Assembly: GCF_023715645.1 (NCBI RefSeq)
Contig: NZ_JAMBOP010000004.1
Coordinates: forward strand, 180,495-244,494
Source: Bacillus cytotoxicus
GTDB lineage: Bacteria; Bacillota; Bacilli; Bacillales; Bacillaceae_G
DNA: 64,000 nucleotides
Direction of reading: 5' to 3'
The notes beneath the pieces are model-generated. The model was not told the DNA's origin and ran no database searches. It saw only the letters and a list, made by a program, of their open reading frames with translations. Made by a program: the position numbers and the translations under genes. This document shows, in pieces, positions 36,944 to 45,882 of this stretch (the stretch's first letter is position 1; each line of letters begins with the position of its first letter).

Positions 36944-39772
36944 TTACCGCTTTAACATCTGAACTTCACCTTCTGCAAAGAAAGATAAAAGATGCTTATG
37001 ACAAGTAAAGAAAATCACTTGTCGTTCTTTCGCTAATTCCTTCATCAAATGCACAGTTCGCTCTGTTCGCAGCACGTCAAAATGCACGAAACTATCATCA
37101 ATAATAAACGGATATTGTCCTTCAAACGTATGCGCGAGCGCAAAGCGCAGCGATAAATAGAGTTGCTCCGCCGTCGCTTGACTTAATTCATGACTATAAA
37201 AACACAGTCCATCTTGTCGTTCTACTATAAACGGTTCTTCAGCAGATGGTGAAAAGACTTTTACATAATTTCCACCTGTTAAATATATAAAATACTCTTC
37301 TGCTTTTTGCAAAATACGCGGCAATTGCACTTCGTGATAATACTTCTTCGTTTTCGCTAATACCGCTTTTGCCGCGGCATAAGCGGCCCACTTTTTCACC
37401 TGTTCACGCACTTGTGATTTTTTTAGTTCCCACTCATGAAGGACGTCCCCGTACGTCCGGCCTTCTTCTAACTGTGCGATATCGTGGCGCAGAGAGGCAA
37501 TTGTCTGCGTTAATTCTTTTTCCTCGCGCATTAGCTCGTCTATTTGTTCTTGCTCTTTTTTCCGCTCTTCTTCATATCCTTCTAGACGATAACCGCTCTC
37601 TAATGCTGACGTCATTAATCGTCCTTCTAGTATATCCATTTGCGGAATTAACCGATCAAGCTGCTGCTTTTTCTCGTCAATTTGCTCCGCTTGCTTTGCC
37701 GCTATTAAAAACGCCTCTTCATCAGTTGCTGCGGCAATTTCCCACAACTGTTGACGTTCTTCTACTAGATGCTGCATTTGCTGGTACACCGCAGCATACT
37801 CTTCTTCCCACGCCGCAATCTTTTCTAGCATTTGCTTTTTCTGCAATTGCTTTTCCTTTTCTTTCTGCACATCTTTACTTAATCCATATAAAAATAACGA
37901 CGGTGTTTCGACGCTTCTTTCTGTAACAATCGTTAGTTTCATTAGTTTATGTTCAAATTGAGAAATCATGTCTTCCTGTAGTACTTTTCGTTCTTGTTGT
38001 TTTGCTAACTCACGGTATAATTGCTGCATCTTTTCGATTCGCTCAAACGCTGGCAAAATGTGAGCGTATGTAAAACTGTGCGGCAGTGCATACGTCTCTT
38101 TATGCAATTTGACCTGTTCATTCACACTGAACAGATCACGCTCCCACTCGTCATATTCAGAAAGAATTCGATCATACCCGCGTTCAATTTGTTTTAACTT
38201 AAATTCTTCGCGTTCTAGTAGCTTCCGCACTTCATCGTCTTTCTCTAGTCGATACTTAAATTCAAGCGCTTCATCACTTTCCTGTTCAACTGAACCTTTA
38301 CTATACATCACATAAAAAATAACAAGACCAATTAACAAAAAGACTCCCGCAAACAGTAGCTTTCGACTATCCATAAAAACACCAGCAAGCAGCAGTAAAA
38401 TATCCATAATGAATACAACCATCGCCGCTTTATTCATCGGCGATGCAGTGCGATTTCGACTTTGCCGAGACGCCGCACTTTGCACCTTTGGCAAATAGCG
38501 CTCACGCTCACGGTCTGGCAATGTTTGTGACTGTAGCTTTTTCACCGTTTCTTCCTGTTCCTCTAATTGCTCCTGCGCTGTTTTAAATCGTTCATCTAAC
38601 TGCCCTTTTCGCTTTTCTAACTCTTTTGCTTGCTGCACCATTTGCGTAATCGTTTCCTTCATCGCTAAACTCACATTGAAAGAAAGAACGTCCTCACGCG
38701 CAAATGCCGATCCGATTTGCTGCTGCAAATCTTGTATTTCTTCTTCTATATGTAAAATGCGCCCCGTCAAATCCCGCACTTCTTGCTGCGCTGTTTCATA
38801 AGACATATGCTGCAAACGAAGCTCTTCTACGTACATATCTTGCTGAAGCAATTCCTCATTTACGTGTACTGCTTCTATTTCAGACTGCGCACCGGCTAAT
38901 TTCTTTTGCAACGCCTCTCCTTGAAACTGCAGCGGTTCAAGCCGTACTTTTATCCCTTCATAACGCGGCAAACCATCAATTGGAAACCTATGTCCTGCAT
39001 GCTGTTCTAAAAACCGTTCACACGCACGCTTTTCAAAAAAGAGCGGCTGCAACGCTTCTAGCACTTCATAATCTTGCTTTCGCTTCCCCGCTTCTTGCTG
39101 CTCAGTGCGAATAATAGAAAGGCGCTCTTCCATACTCTTTTTCTTGGCAACAAGCTCTTCATACACGGCAATTTTCCCTTGCCAATCTGCAAGCTGATCT
39201 TGCAAATTTTTCAACTCCTGCAGCGCCACATTAATTTCCGGCTTGCGGCCATTTGGCTTAAAGCGCTGCTCCATTTCTTTCTCCAGCATTTTTTCCAGGC
39301 GCATCAATCCGTCACTGCCAACTGCACTTGCCGAAAATAAATAGTTACCAATATCCCCTTCGCCAATATGGTGAATATTTTGCAGTCCATGCATGTCAAA
39401 AGAAAACACAGAATCAAACAACTGCTCATTCATTCCGTTTAACAGTTTCTTTAAAACTTCCTCACCGCCTGTTTTTCCATCCGCAAAATACACCGTCACT
39501 TCCCCGGCCGCCGTTTTCGGAAGACGCTCAATTTTTAATCGTCCGTACTCCTCGGTATAAACGGTAATTGCACCGCCGTATTTCCCGCCTTCTTTCGGCT
39601 CATAGCGGCGCTGTCCTCTTGTCGGAAAACCAAATAAAATGCTCTTCATAAACGACCGAATCGTCGACTTACCTGCCTCATTTTCCCCGTACAATACGGT
39701 AAGCGCAGAAAGGTTCAGTTGGACATTTTCTAATTTTCCATATCCGTAAATATGAAGGTTCTCAACTCTCAT
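36944..39772 (-). CDS. yhaN: SbcC/Rad50-like ATPase YhaN
   Basis: A 942-residue P-loop coiled-coil ATPase. Walker A (YGENEAGKSTIRS) is at residues 29-41 and the C-terminal signature/Walker B region contains LSQATAEQLYLSLRFALAHTF and PFIIDDSFVHFD. Long heptad regions flank a central pair of hydrophobic segments (about 445-490, VVFIMDILLLLAGVF and LLFAGVFLLIGLVIFYVMY), so the protein is probably membrane-tethered, unlike SbcC. Length is close to B. subtilis YhaN. It overlaps yhaO by 4 bases and probably forms a nuclease complex with it. Confidence 0.9.
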   Translation of the reverse strand: MRVENLHIYGYGKLENVQLNLSALTVLYGENEAGKSTIRSFMKSILFGFPTRGQRRYEPKEGGKYGGAITVYTEEYGRLKIERLPKTAAGEVTVYFADGKTGGEEVLKKLLNGMNEQLFDSVFSFDMHGLQNIHHIGEGDIGNYLFSASAVGSDGLMRLEKMLEKEMEQRFKPNGRKPEINVALQELKNLQDQLADWQGKIAVYEELVAKKKSMEERLSIIRTEQQEAGKRKQDYEVLEALQPLFFEKRACERFLEQHAGHRFPIDGLPRYEGIKVRLEPLQFQGEALQKKLAGAQSEIEAVHVNEELLQQDMYVEELRLQHMSYETAQQEVRDLTGRILHIEEEIQDLQQQIGSAFAREDVLSFNVSLAMKETITQMVQQAKELEKRKGQLDERFKTAQEQLEEQEETVKKLQSQTLPDRERERYLPKVQSAASRQSRNRTASPMNKAAMVVFIMDILLLLAGVFMDSRKLLFAGVFLLIGLVIFYVMYSKGSVEQESDEALEFKYRLEKDDEVRKLLEREEFKLKQIERGYDRILSEYDEWERDLFSVNEQVKLHKETYALPHSFTYAHILPAFERIEKMQQLYRELAKQQERKVLQEDMISQFEHKLMKLTIVTERSVETPSLFLYGLSKDVQKEKEKQLQKKQMLEKIAAWEEEYAAVYQQMQHLVEERQQLWEIAAATDEEAFLIAAKQAEQIDEKKQQLDRLIPQMDILEGRLMTSALESGYRLEGYEEERKKEQEQIDELMREEKELTQTIASLRHDIAQLEEGRTYGDVLHEWELKKSQVREQVKKWAAYAAAKAVLAKTKKYYHEVQLPRILQKAEEYFIYLTGGNYVKVFSPSAEEPFIVERQDGLCFYSHELSQATAEQLYLSLRFALAHTFEGQYPFIIDDSFVHFDVLRTERTVHLMKELAKERQVIFFTCHKHLLSFFAEGEVQMLKR

Positions 39773-41010
39773 CCCTTACTCCTTTCTTGCTCTAGTAATT
39801 GCTCTAAAATAATATTCTCGGCGCCCTTTTGAATCTCTTTCTTTTCTTCCTCAGAAAACGAATGAAGTGCTTTTCTCGCAACCGGTGAAGTCCAAATCGT
39901 CTGCAGCACCTCATCCATACTTAAGAACGATTCAAGCTCCTGCAGCACATTCCCGATAAAATGGTTCTCTTTCTTCAACTTCTCAATTTCTGCAAACGAA
40001 ATCGTTTCGTTCTTCCATTTCACAACATGCACAAAATTACTGCGCTCCTCGCCGGGTGAGACAATATGAAGAATTTCCTCTACACGCTTCTCATCACGCA
40101 AATAGGAAGCAAGCGGGCCTTGTCCTGTAAATGTCATCGTCACAAGTAAACCTTCTGCTTCTCTTCGCACACCGTTTATGCTCTCCGTACATGCATGAAT
40201 CAAATCATCAACCGAGTCTAACTCATCAATCGGAATCGTAACCTCATCCCAAACAACATCATTCGTACGGAAAAATATTAGTTCTGTCCCTTGCGAAGAC
40301 AAGGAAACAACGTACGCACCTTTCTCTCCTGTTTCCTTCCGGTGCCGCCCTTGAATATTGCCAGAGTATACAATGCACGGTTCCTCTGCTAATACTTCAC
40401 GTTTATGTATATGACCGAGTGCCCAGTAATTAAACCCCTTCTCCTTCAACTCACGAATTTGAAACGGCGCATACCGATTATGCTCCGCATCTCCTTCCAC
40501 ACTTCCATGAAGCATCCCGATATGAAGCGGTGCACCTGTCATCTTTTTATACTGCTCTGTCATATTATCCGTTACAGCTTGTTGCTGATAACTAAATCCA
40601 TAAATAGAGGCAAGCAGCTCTCCATTTTTATAAAATGATTTTTCTTCTATATAAGGCTCTGTAAAAACATGTACATGATCTGGAAACTCAATAGCTGCCC
40701 AGCTTCCCCCTAAATGATCATGATTGCCATGAATCACATATACCGGAATATCATACTGTCCTAAACGCTTCATTTGCTCACGAACAAACACTTGCGCCCG
40801 TAAACTTCTCGTCTCTGCATCATACAAATCACCCGCAAGCAAAACAAAATCAACTTGCTCTTGAATCGCTTTATCCACAATGCGCGCAAACGAACGAAAC
40901 GTACTTTCCTTCATTCTTTCCCATATAAAGATAGGTACATTCAGCTCCATCCCTTTAAACGGACTATCCAAATGCAAATCTGCCGCATGAATAAACTTTA
41001 CTTTTTTCAC
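39769..41010 (-). CDS. yhaO: SbcD/Mre11-like metallophosphoesterase YhaO
   Basis: A 413-residue DNA exonuclease subunit with the phosphoesterase motifs FIHAADLHLDSPF (residues 5-17), LLAGDLYD (about 50), VIHGNHDHLGG (about 82), MLHGSVEGD (about 165) and WALGHIHKRE (about 198). I choose GTG at 41010, with AAAGGA 9 bases upstream and the first motif immediately after; the frame is open further upstream with no better site. The stop overlaps the yhaN start, so the two are coupled. It probably acts with YhaN on DNA ends. Confidence 0.9.
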   Translation of the reverse strand: MKKVKFIHAADLHLDSPFKGMELNVPIFIWERMKESTFRSFARIVDKAIQEQVDFVLLAGDLYDAETRSLRAQVFVREQMKRLGQYDIPVYVIHGNHDHLGGSWAAIEFPDHVHVFTEPYIEEKSFYKNGELLASIYGFSYQQQAVTDNMTEQYKKMTGAPLHIGMLHGSVEGDAEHNRYAPFQIRELKEKGFNYWALGHIHKREVLAEEPCIVYSGNIQGRHRKETGEKGAYVVSLSSQGTELIFFRTNDVVWDEVTIPIDELDSVDDLIHACTESINGVRREAEGLLVTMTFTGQGPLASYLRDEKRVEEILHIVSPGEERSNFVHVVKWKNETISFAEIEKLKKENHFIGNVLQELESFLSMDEVLQTIWTSPVARKALHSFSEEEKKEIQKGAENIILEQLLEQERSKG

Positions 41011-41047
41011 AGCGTAACGTCCTTTCTCCGTCATACTTTGCTTAGTC

Positions 41048-41132
41048 AGCCGACTCACAATATATCGGCGCAAATGCAACATTTATCAGCGCTTCGACAC
41101 AACATAAAGATTCCTCGACCATATTCGACACG
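41048..41132 (+). repeat. ATATCGGCGC / TTCGACA repeat, copy 4
   Basis: Reads CACAATATATCGGCGC, CATTTATCAGCGC, TTCGACACAACATAAAGATTC, CTCGACCATATTCGACACG. It overlaps the upstream side of yhaO. Confidence 0.75.
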
Positions 41133-41189
41133 CAAGTAGGCAAAGTTTCACTATATTTTAACACTTTTTTTCGAATTGAGGAGGCAAAT

Positions 41190-41297
41190 CTGCCCCTCGC
41201 ACGCGGGAGGAAAAAGGCACTGACCGCTCCTACTCATAGCCTGACGCTCTCGTCCATCTAAAAAGAAAAAGGTTTTTTAATTTTGATCTATATATTT
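41190..41297 (+). repeat. bcr1 repeat, left end missing
   Basis: Holds GCACGCGGGAGGAAAAAGG, CACTGACCGC and GACGCTCTCGTCC plus a decayed right end (TTAATTTTGATCTATATA). The left third is absent. Confidence 0.78.
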
Positions 41298-41366
41298 CTT
41301 TTGCATAATTGCTCATTTTATGACACAATAGTTACAACATTCTGATTATTTTTGGAGGGAATTTTC

Positions 41367-41552
41367 ATGGGCCTATACACACTAACAGTTTTCGAAAAAG
41401 ACGGTTCCAAAGTATTAGACGAATCATTTGAGGCTGCGACGGAAACAGCAGCAAAATCAAAGGGTGAAACTCTTTTACATGAAAAACAATTGTATGACCA
41501 CACGCACCGCTGCACATCTTCAAGCGGAAAGCTTGTTTTATTCCAGCGCTAA
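41367..41552 (+). CDS. yhzD: YhzD-family small protein
   Basis: A 61-residue protein (MGLYTLTVFEKDGSKVLDE..., ending SSSGKLVLFQR) matching the conserved Bacillus YhzD family in length and in the HTHRCTSSSGKL block. The ATG at 41367 follows GGAGGGAA; the frame reads upstream to 41352 only across that ribosome site. The function is unknown. In B. subtilis related small genes also lie near the yha locus. Confidence 0.83.
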   Translation: MGLYTLTVFEKDGSKVLDESFEAATETAAKSKGETLLHEKQLYDHTHRCTSSSGKLVLFQR

Positions 41553-41554
41553 AA

Positions 41555-41581
41555 AAAAGAAGCGTTACACCGCTTCTTTTT
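41555..41581. terminator. Terminator between yhzD and the convergent gene
   Basis: Ten-base stem AAAAGAAGCG / CGCTTCTTTT with a 6-base loop; T-runs on both strands. Confidence 0.88.
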
Positions 41582-41949
41582 CACACTATATCTTCTTCAC
41601 ACCACAGAAACTCAACTTCTACAATTCGATTACCAAATCGAACACGCCTATTCCACATACCAGTTTGAATAAGACGCTTTAACTCATCCTTCATTTTATC
41701 CGTCCATTGCTGAATACTTTCTTTCTTATCGTACGGATAAGCGTTTGGAAACTCTTCATGCAAGAGGCGCAAACTTTCCGCATCTAGATGAAAATGAAAA
41801 AAATAATTCGCAGTCAGAGAAGGCTCCTGCAATTGTAAAAACGGGTGGTCAATTTGCTTCTTATTACGATAAAACGTAAAAATATTGACCTTCCCACTCG
41901 TTATCTGATCAATTTGAATTTCGTGTTTTTCAATAATCACGCTGTTCAA
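41581..41949 (-). CDS. Hypothetical Bacillus protein
   Basis: A 122-residue soluble protein of no family I recognise. It has KVNIFTFYRNKKQIDHPFL early, FHFHLDAESLRLLHEEFPN in the middle and a WNRRVRFGNRIVEVEFLW ending. No signal peptide or membrane helix. The ribosome site is AGGTGG before ATG at 41949. It is convergent with yhzD. Confidence 0.65.
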   Translation of the reverse strand: MNSVIIEKHEIQIDQITSGKVNIFTFYRNKKQIDHPFLQLQEPSLTANYFFHFHLDAESLRLLHEEFPNAYPYDKKESIQQWTDKMKDELKRLIQTGMWNRRVRFGNRIVEVEFLWCEEDIV

Positions 41950-42078
41950 TCCACCTCAATATATGCTACTTCTAGTATATATGTCTTTAATCAATAAGTT
42001 AACCATTTTCCTATGGAAATTCATCATTTCACAAAAAAGACAATCAGAATGACTCCAAACAAGGAAGGATGCGATCAT

Positions 42079-42219
42079 ATGCATTTCGGTAGCAAAGGTT
42101 GGTACGTACACGAGTTAAAAAAATTAGGGATCCGTACTTATGAAGGGAAAAAACTAGAATCATATCGTACGCATATTTTGGCTAGTTTGCTTGAGAAGGC
42201 GAAGAGACAGTCGGCTTAA
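42079..42219 (+). CDS. DUF2639-like small protein, copy 1
   Basis: A 46-residue protein (MHFGSKGWYVHELKKLGIR, then TYEGKKLESYRTHILASLL). It is paralogous to the protein at 46297 and resembles the DUF2639 family of short Bacillus proteins (YflJ-like). The ATG at 42079 has AAGGAAGGAT upstream; earlier in-frame codons lack a ribosome site. The function is unknown, though conservation of GWYV.ELKKLGI..YEG.KLESYR suggests a real folded peptide. Confidence 0.75.
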   Translation: MHFGSKGWYVHELKKLGIRTYEGKKLESYRTHILASLLEKAKRQSA

Positions 42220-42226
42220 TGAAAGG

Positions 42227-42256
42227 AAGCTCCTTCTTATATGGAGGGAGCTTTTT
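42227..42256 (+). terminator. Terminator after the first DUF2639-like gene
   Basis: Stem AAGCTCC / GGAGCTT with extra pairs, then TTTTT. It lies just before the following GNAT gene. Confidence 0.75.
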
Positions 42257-42280
42257 AATTGTAGAAAAAAGAGGAAAAGC

Positions 42281-42769
42281 ATAAATCTAAAATTATTAGA
42301 GATAACAGAAGAAAATTTTTGGGATGTTATTCAGCTGAAATCAGATAAAGTACAGGAAAAACGCATTCAAATATTCGAAAGATGGGTCGGTTCTAACGCC
42401 TTTTTCCTGGGGGCCTGTCAAGTTTATAACTTTACTCCAAAAGCCATTTATGACAACCTCACTTTACTTGGATTTACTTCCTATGGTTATCGAAAAGAAC
42501 ATGAAAGATACGAATTAATCAGCATAATGTTAGGACATCAATATCAGAGAAAAGGGTATGGCGTTCCTGCTTTACAAGCAGTGATTGCCGAAATGAGTGA
42601 ACGGTACAAATGCAAAGAAATTTATTTATCAGTAATCCACGATAATGAACCTGCAAAACGAATCTATGAAAAAGTTGGTTTTAAAGCAACTGGCGAGATT
42701 GAAAAAGGACATCACGATGAACTCGTTTATTGTTTGAAATTAGCAAATAACTCGGCATCGCTTGTATGA
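42281..42769 (+). CDS. GNAT acetyltransferase with ATA in place of its start codon
   Basis: A 162-codon GNAT domain (NLKLLEITEENFWDVIQLKS... with the acetyl-CoA loop MLGHQYQRKGYGVPALQAV and IYEKVGFKATGEIEKGHHDE near the end). A good ribosome site (AGAGGAAA) is followed at the right distance by ATA at 42281, not ATG. The frame continues upstream to a TTG at 42191, but that would run through the previous gene's terminator. Either ATA is used poorly or the gene is silenced by a start mutation. Confidence 0.72.
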   Translation: MNLKLLEITEENFWDVIQLKSDKVQEKRIQIFERWVGSNAFFLGACQVYNFTPKAIYDNLTLLGFTSYGYRKEHERYELISIMLGHQYQRKGYGVPALQAVIAEMSERYKCKEIYLSVIHDNEPAKRIYEKVGFKATGEIEKGHHDELVYCLKLANNSASLV

Positions 42770-42827
42770 ATAATGCCTTTTTCTTTTACTGATGTTGCTT
42801 AATAACTTATCAATACCTAAATGGTAA

Positions 42828-42861
42828 AAAAACAGAAGTCTTAAACCAGACTTCTGTTTTT
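42828..42861. terminator. Terminator between GNAT and the secreted-protein gene
   Basis: Stem AAAAACAGAAGTC / GACTTCTGTTTTT, T-rich on both strands. Confidence 0.9.
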
Positions 42862-42917
42862 CTGCGTGCAATAAATCATATCACTAAACTAATATAGCGT
42901 ATATTGTTTACGCACAC

Positions 42918-43487
42918 TTATTTACAACTTAAACTAACTACAGTGGCAATAGATTGTGCTGCCTGTTCCCAGCTTCCATCTATAATTCTTCCAAGCTGTT
43001 GACCAAGTGTATTTAAATCATTTGGATTAACGGGAATCCCTATATACGCAGCAATAATTGATAAAATTGGAGCCGCAACTGGTGTCAAACCACCCCTATC
43101 AATACTATATTTAGGCCCATCTATTACGTTTCCATTTTGTACTGTAAACTCATAATAAAATTGATCATCTGGACGATAACTTATATGATGAGAAATTTTT
43201 CCCTTAACATATTTCTTCCCTTCGCCTAGATTTACTACTTCTATTTCTTTTACATTAAATTCATGATCAAATACTTTTATTTTTTTTACTTCAGGACCAT
43301 GTAACGCAGCATTAACAGCTGTCTCCAAATTATTCTGTCCAAAAGGTTGAATATTAATAGTTTTTGATTCTACTTGTTGAATAGAACCTTCTTTTTCTGC
43401 AGCAAACACTGATGTAGATGGTATTACTCCTGTAACTAACGTTGCTGCAAGAACCGTTGACATTACTAATTTACGTTTCATTTTCAT
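42918..43487 (-). CDS. Secreted protein of unknown function
   Basis: A 189-residue protein with a clear signal peptide (residues 1-30, MKMKRKLVMSTVLAATLVTG... ending VFAAE). The mature part has a beta-rich middle (YVKGKISHHISYRPDDQFYYEFTVQNG) and a hydrophobic C-terminal region (PVAAPILSIIAAYIGIPV) with a single Cys two residues from the end. No family recognised. Strong GGAGGAAG ribosome site. The hydrophobic segment could be membrane-active, but this is speculation. Confidence 0.75.
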   Translation of the reverse strand: MKMKRKLVMSTVLAATLVTGVIPSTSVFAAEKEGSIQQVESKTINIQPFGQNNLETAVNAALHGPEVKKIKVFDHEFNVKEIEVVNLGEGKKYVKGKISHHISYRPDDQFYYEFTVQNGNVIDGPKYSIDRGGLTPVAAPILSIIAAYIGIPVNPNDLNTLGQQLGRIIDGSWEQAAQSIATVVSLSCK

Positions 43488-43915
43488 AGTTTTCTTCCTC
43501 CTTTTTAATATATGGTATATAACCTTTTAAATACTGACATGGTTCATTATTTTTATCACAATATACACAAAAAACTATTTCGAAAACTTAAATAATTTAT
43601 GTCAGAAAATTAAAATGAATTATATATTACAATATATCTATATATACTGATTTTCGCAATATAGCTATTGCACTTTTTTGTTCTTGTAAAAATATGGATG
43701 TTAAAAAATTAACACTCCGAACGCTGCTTTTAAATTGTGAATTATTTGTTTCAAAACTATCATATCCATTGTCCAAATTTTAACAATCCAATATGATAAA
43801 CATATGCCTTTTTAGTCATATGTTTTTTTGATAATAATAAAAAAAGAAAATATGATGAATTTGCTACACGTCATTATCAACAACAATAAGTGATATATAG
43901 AGGGTGGTTCATTTT

Positions 43916-44008
43916 GTGATATTTCAAGCTATCGCAGGAATTTTAGTTGTATACACAGATTCAAATCGAATAATTACATTATTACATTTACTATTTATTT
44001 CCCGTTAA
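43916..44008 (+). CDS. Possible 30-residue hydrophobic peptide
   Basis: GTG at 43916 with GAGGGTGG 8 bases upstream opens a 30-codon frame (IFQAIAGILVVYTDSN, then RIITLLHLLFISR). It would be a short membrane peptide upstream of the ABC permease gene. The rest of the 588-base gap (43488-44075) is AT-rich and shows no other gene. Confidence 0.35.
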   Translation: MIFQAIAGILVVYTDSNRIITLLHLLFISR

Positions 44009-44075
44009 CTGCACAATGTTAATTAACCATGTTAAGTACAAGAAGAAATAAAGATAAATAAGGGGGCCAAGCAGA

Positions 44076-45140
44076 ATGTTTTTAGCTCTGCGTGAATTAA
44101 AGCAAGCAAAATTAAAATATGGATTAATTGGACTTATGATGATTTTATTATCATTTTTAGTCCTTGTGATTTCTGGATTAGCAAATGGTTTGGCGTATAA
44201 TACTGTCTCTTCCATTCAAAATATGGATGCCGAAAAGTTTGTATTAGCAAATGATGCGGAAAATTCATTGCTCCGTTCACAAATTAAGAAAGAAAATGTG
44301 GATGATGTGGTAAAACAAGTGGGTGCAAAAGATGCTGTACCATTCCGTGTGAAGTTTTCGACATACGAAAAGAAAGATAGTTCAAAAAAGGTTGATATTG
44401 CAATATTTGCAAGTGAACCCGAAACATTCTTAGAACCAAAGATTGTGAAAGGTCATGCATTAGGAACAGCACAAAATGAAATGATTGCTGACGAATCGAT
44501 TAATGAAAAAGGTATGGATATTGGAGATATGATTATCGATCCGATTTCTAAAAAAGAATTTAAAATTGTTGGCTTTACAAAAGGTCAAAAGTTCAGTCAT
44601 GCACCTGTTGTTTATGTGAATCAAGATGTATGGGGAGAAATTTCACAATCAAATCAAAAAGATTACAATGCAATTGCTCTTCGTACTGATAAAGAAGTAA
44701 AAAATGCATATGTAATAGAGAAAAAGGAAGTTCTTCAAAATATTCCAGGCCATAAAGGGCAACAAAACTCATTAACAATGATTATTGCATTCTTACTCGT
44801 AATTGCAACGCTCTTAATCGGTGTATTCTTCTATGTTATTACATTACAAAAAACACAGCAATTAGGTGTACTAAAAGCAATTGGAACGAAAAATTCGTAT
44901 TTAGCAAATATGTTAGTTGTGCAAGTATTATTCTTGTCTGTTGGCGCGATGACGATAAGCATTGTACTTATAGAAATTTTGCAAAGAATGTTGCCAAAAA
45001 CTATGCCGTTCTTATTGACAACGCCAATGATTGGCCAATATGCAGGAATCTTTATTGTAATTAGTATACTAGGATCGCTGATTTCCTTATATCAAGTATT
45101 AAAAGTAGATGCACTAGAAGCAATTGGAGGCGGCATGTAA
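44076..45140 (+). CDS. ABC transporter permease, FtsX/MacB type
   Basis: A 354-residue permease with one N-terminal membrane helix (about 17-38), a large extracytoplasmic domain (about 45-230, SKKEFKIVGFTKGQKFSH) and three C-terminal helices of the FtsX domain (from about 232; ITLQKTQQLGVLKAIGTKNSYL). This is the layout of MacB/LolC-like exporters that move peptides, lipids or drugs without a true channel. It overlaps the ATPase gene by one base (TAATG). The ribosome site is AGGGGG. Confidence 0.9.
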   Translation: MFLALRELKQAKLKYGLIGLMMILLSFLVLVISGLANGLAYNTVSSIQNMDAEKFVLANDAENSLLRSQIKKENVDDVVKQVGAKDAVPFRVKFSTYEKKDSSKKVDIAIFASEPETFLEPKIVKGHALGTAQNEMIADESINEKGMDIGDMIIDPISKKEFKIVGFTKGQKFSHAPVVYVNQDVWGEISQSNQKDYNAIALRTDKEVKNAYVIEKKEVLQNIPGHKGQQNSLTMIIAFLLVIATLLIGVFFYVITLQKTQQLGVLKAIGTKNSYLANMLVVQVLFLSVGAMTISIVLIEILQRMLPKTMPFLLTTPMIGQYAGIFIVISILGSLISLYQVLKVDALEAIGGGM

Positions 45141-45811
45141 TGACATCGCTATTGAAACTAGATAGAGTTAGTAAAGTATACGGCGAAGGAAACACAGAAG
45201 TAACAGCCCTTCACCCAATTTCACTTGATGTGAAGGCTGGAGAATTCATCGGTATTGTGGGACCTTCTGGTTCAGGGAAAAGTACATTATTATCGATTGC
45301 TGGAGCATTATTATCACCATCAAAAGGTAATATTTATATTGCCGAACAAAATATTACCCATTTATCAGAAAAGGAAATGACGGATATTCGGTTAAGAAAA
45401 ATCGGGTTCATTTTTCAATTCGCTAACCTTGTTCCCTATTTAAATGTAGAAGAACAATTACTATACATTGCAAAATTAAAAAAAGAAGACCGAAAAGAAG
45501 CTGAAACGCGGGCGAATCACTTGCTAACAGTATTTGGACTATCTCAGAGAAAAAATCACTATCCTCATCAATTATCAGGTGGAGAAAGACAAAGAGTTGC
45601 GATTGCTCGTGCCTTTATGAATAATCCAGATTTAATATTAGCAGATGAACCAACGGCAAGCCTTGATTCAAAACGTGGACGAGAAGTTGTCGAAATGATG
45701 AAACGAGAAGTAAAAGAAGGTCAAAAAGCTGCGATTATGATCACACATGATGAGAAAATTCTTGATGTATGTGATCGGATATTAACACTTAGAGACGGAA
45801 ATTTAATATAG
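45140..45811 (+). CDS. ABC transporter ATP-binding protein, LolD/MacB type
   Basis: A 223-residue ATPase with Walker A GPSGSGKST (about 41-49), Q-loop FIFQFANLVPYL, signature LSGGERQRVAIARAF (about 143) and Walker B LILADEPTASLD. The ribosome site GGAGGCGG lies in the end of the permease gene and the start codon overlaps its stop, so translation is coupled. The partner of the FtsX-type permease. The substrate is unknown. Confidence 0.93.
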   Translation: MTSLLKLDRVSKVYGEGNTEVTALHPISLDVKAGEFIGIVGPSGSGKSTLLSIAGALLSPSKGNIYIAEQNITHLSEKEMTDIRLRKIGFIFQFANLVPYLNVEEQLLYIAKLKKEDRKEAETRANHLLTVFGLSQRKNHYPHQLSGGERQRVAIARAFMNNPDLILADEPTASLDSKRGREVVEMMKREVKEGQKAAIMITHDEKILDVCDRILTLRDGNLI

Positions 45812-45820
45812 AAAGTATGT

Positions 45821-45855
45821 AAAACCGCACAGGGGAAATTCCTGTGCGGTTTTTA
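45821..45855. terminator. Terminator after the ABC pair
   Basis: Stem AAAACCGCACAGG / CCTGTGCGGTTTT with 7-base loop and T5. Confidence 0.92.
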
Positions 45856-45882
45856 TAAGTCCCTTTTTATATAAACAGCACC

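Noticed and set aside
37369-39567. Plus-strand frames opposite yhaN
   Set aside because: Shadows of a GC-richer coding sequence on the other strand; no start signals.
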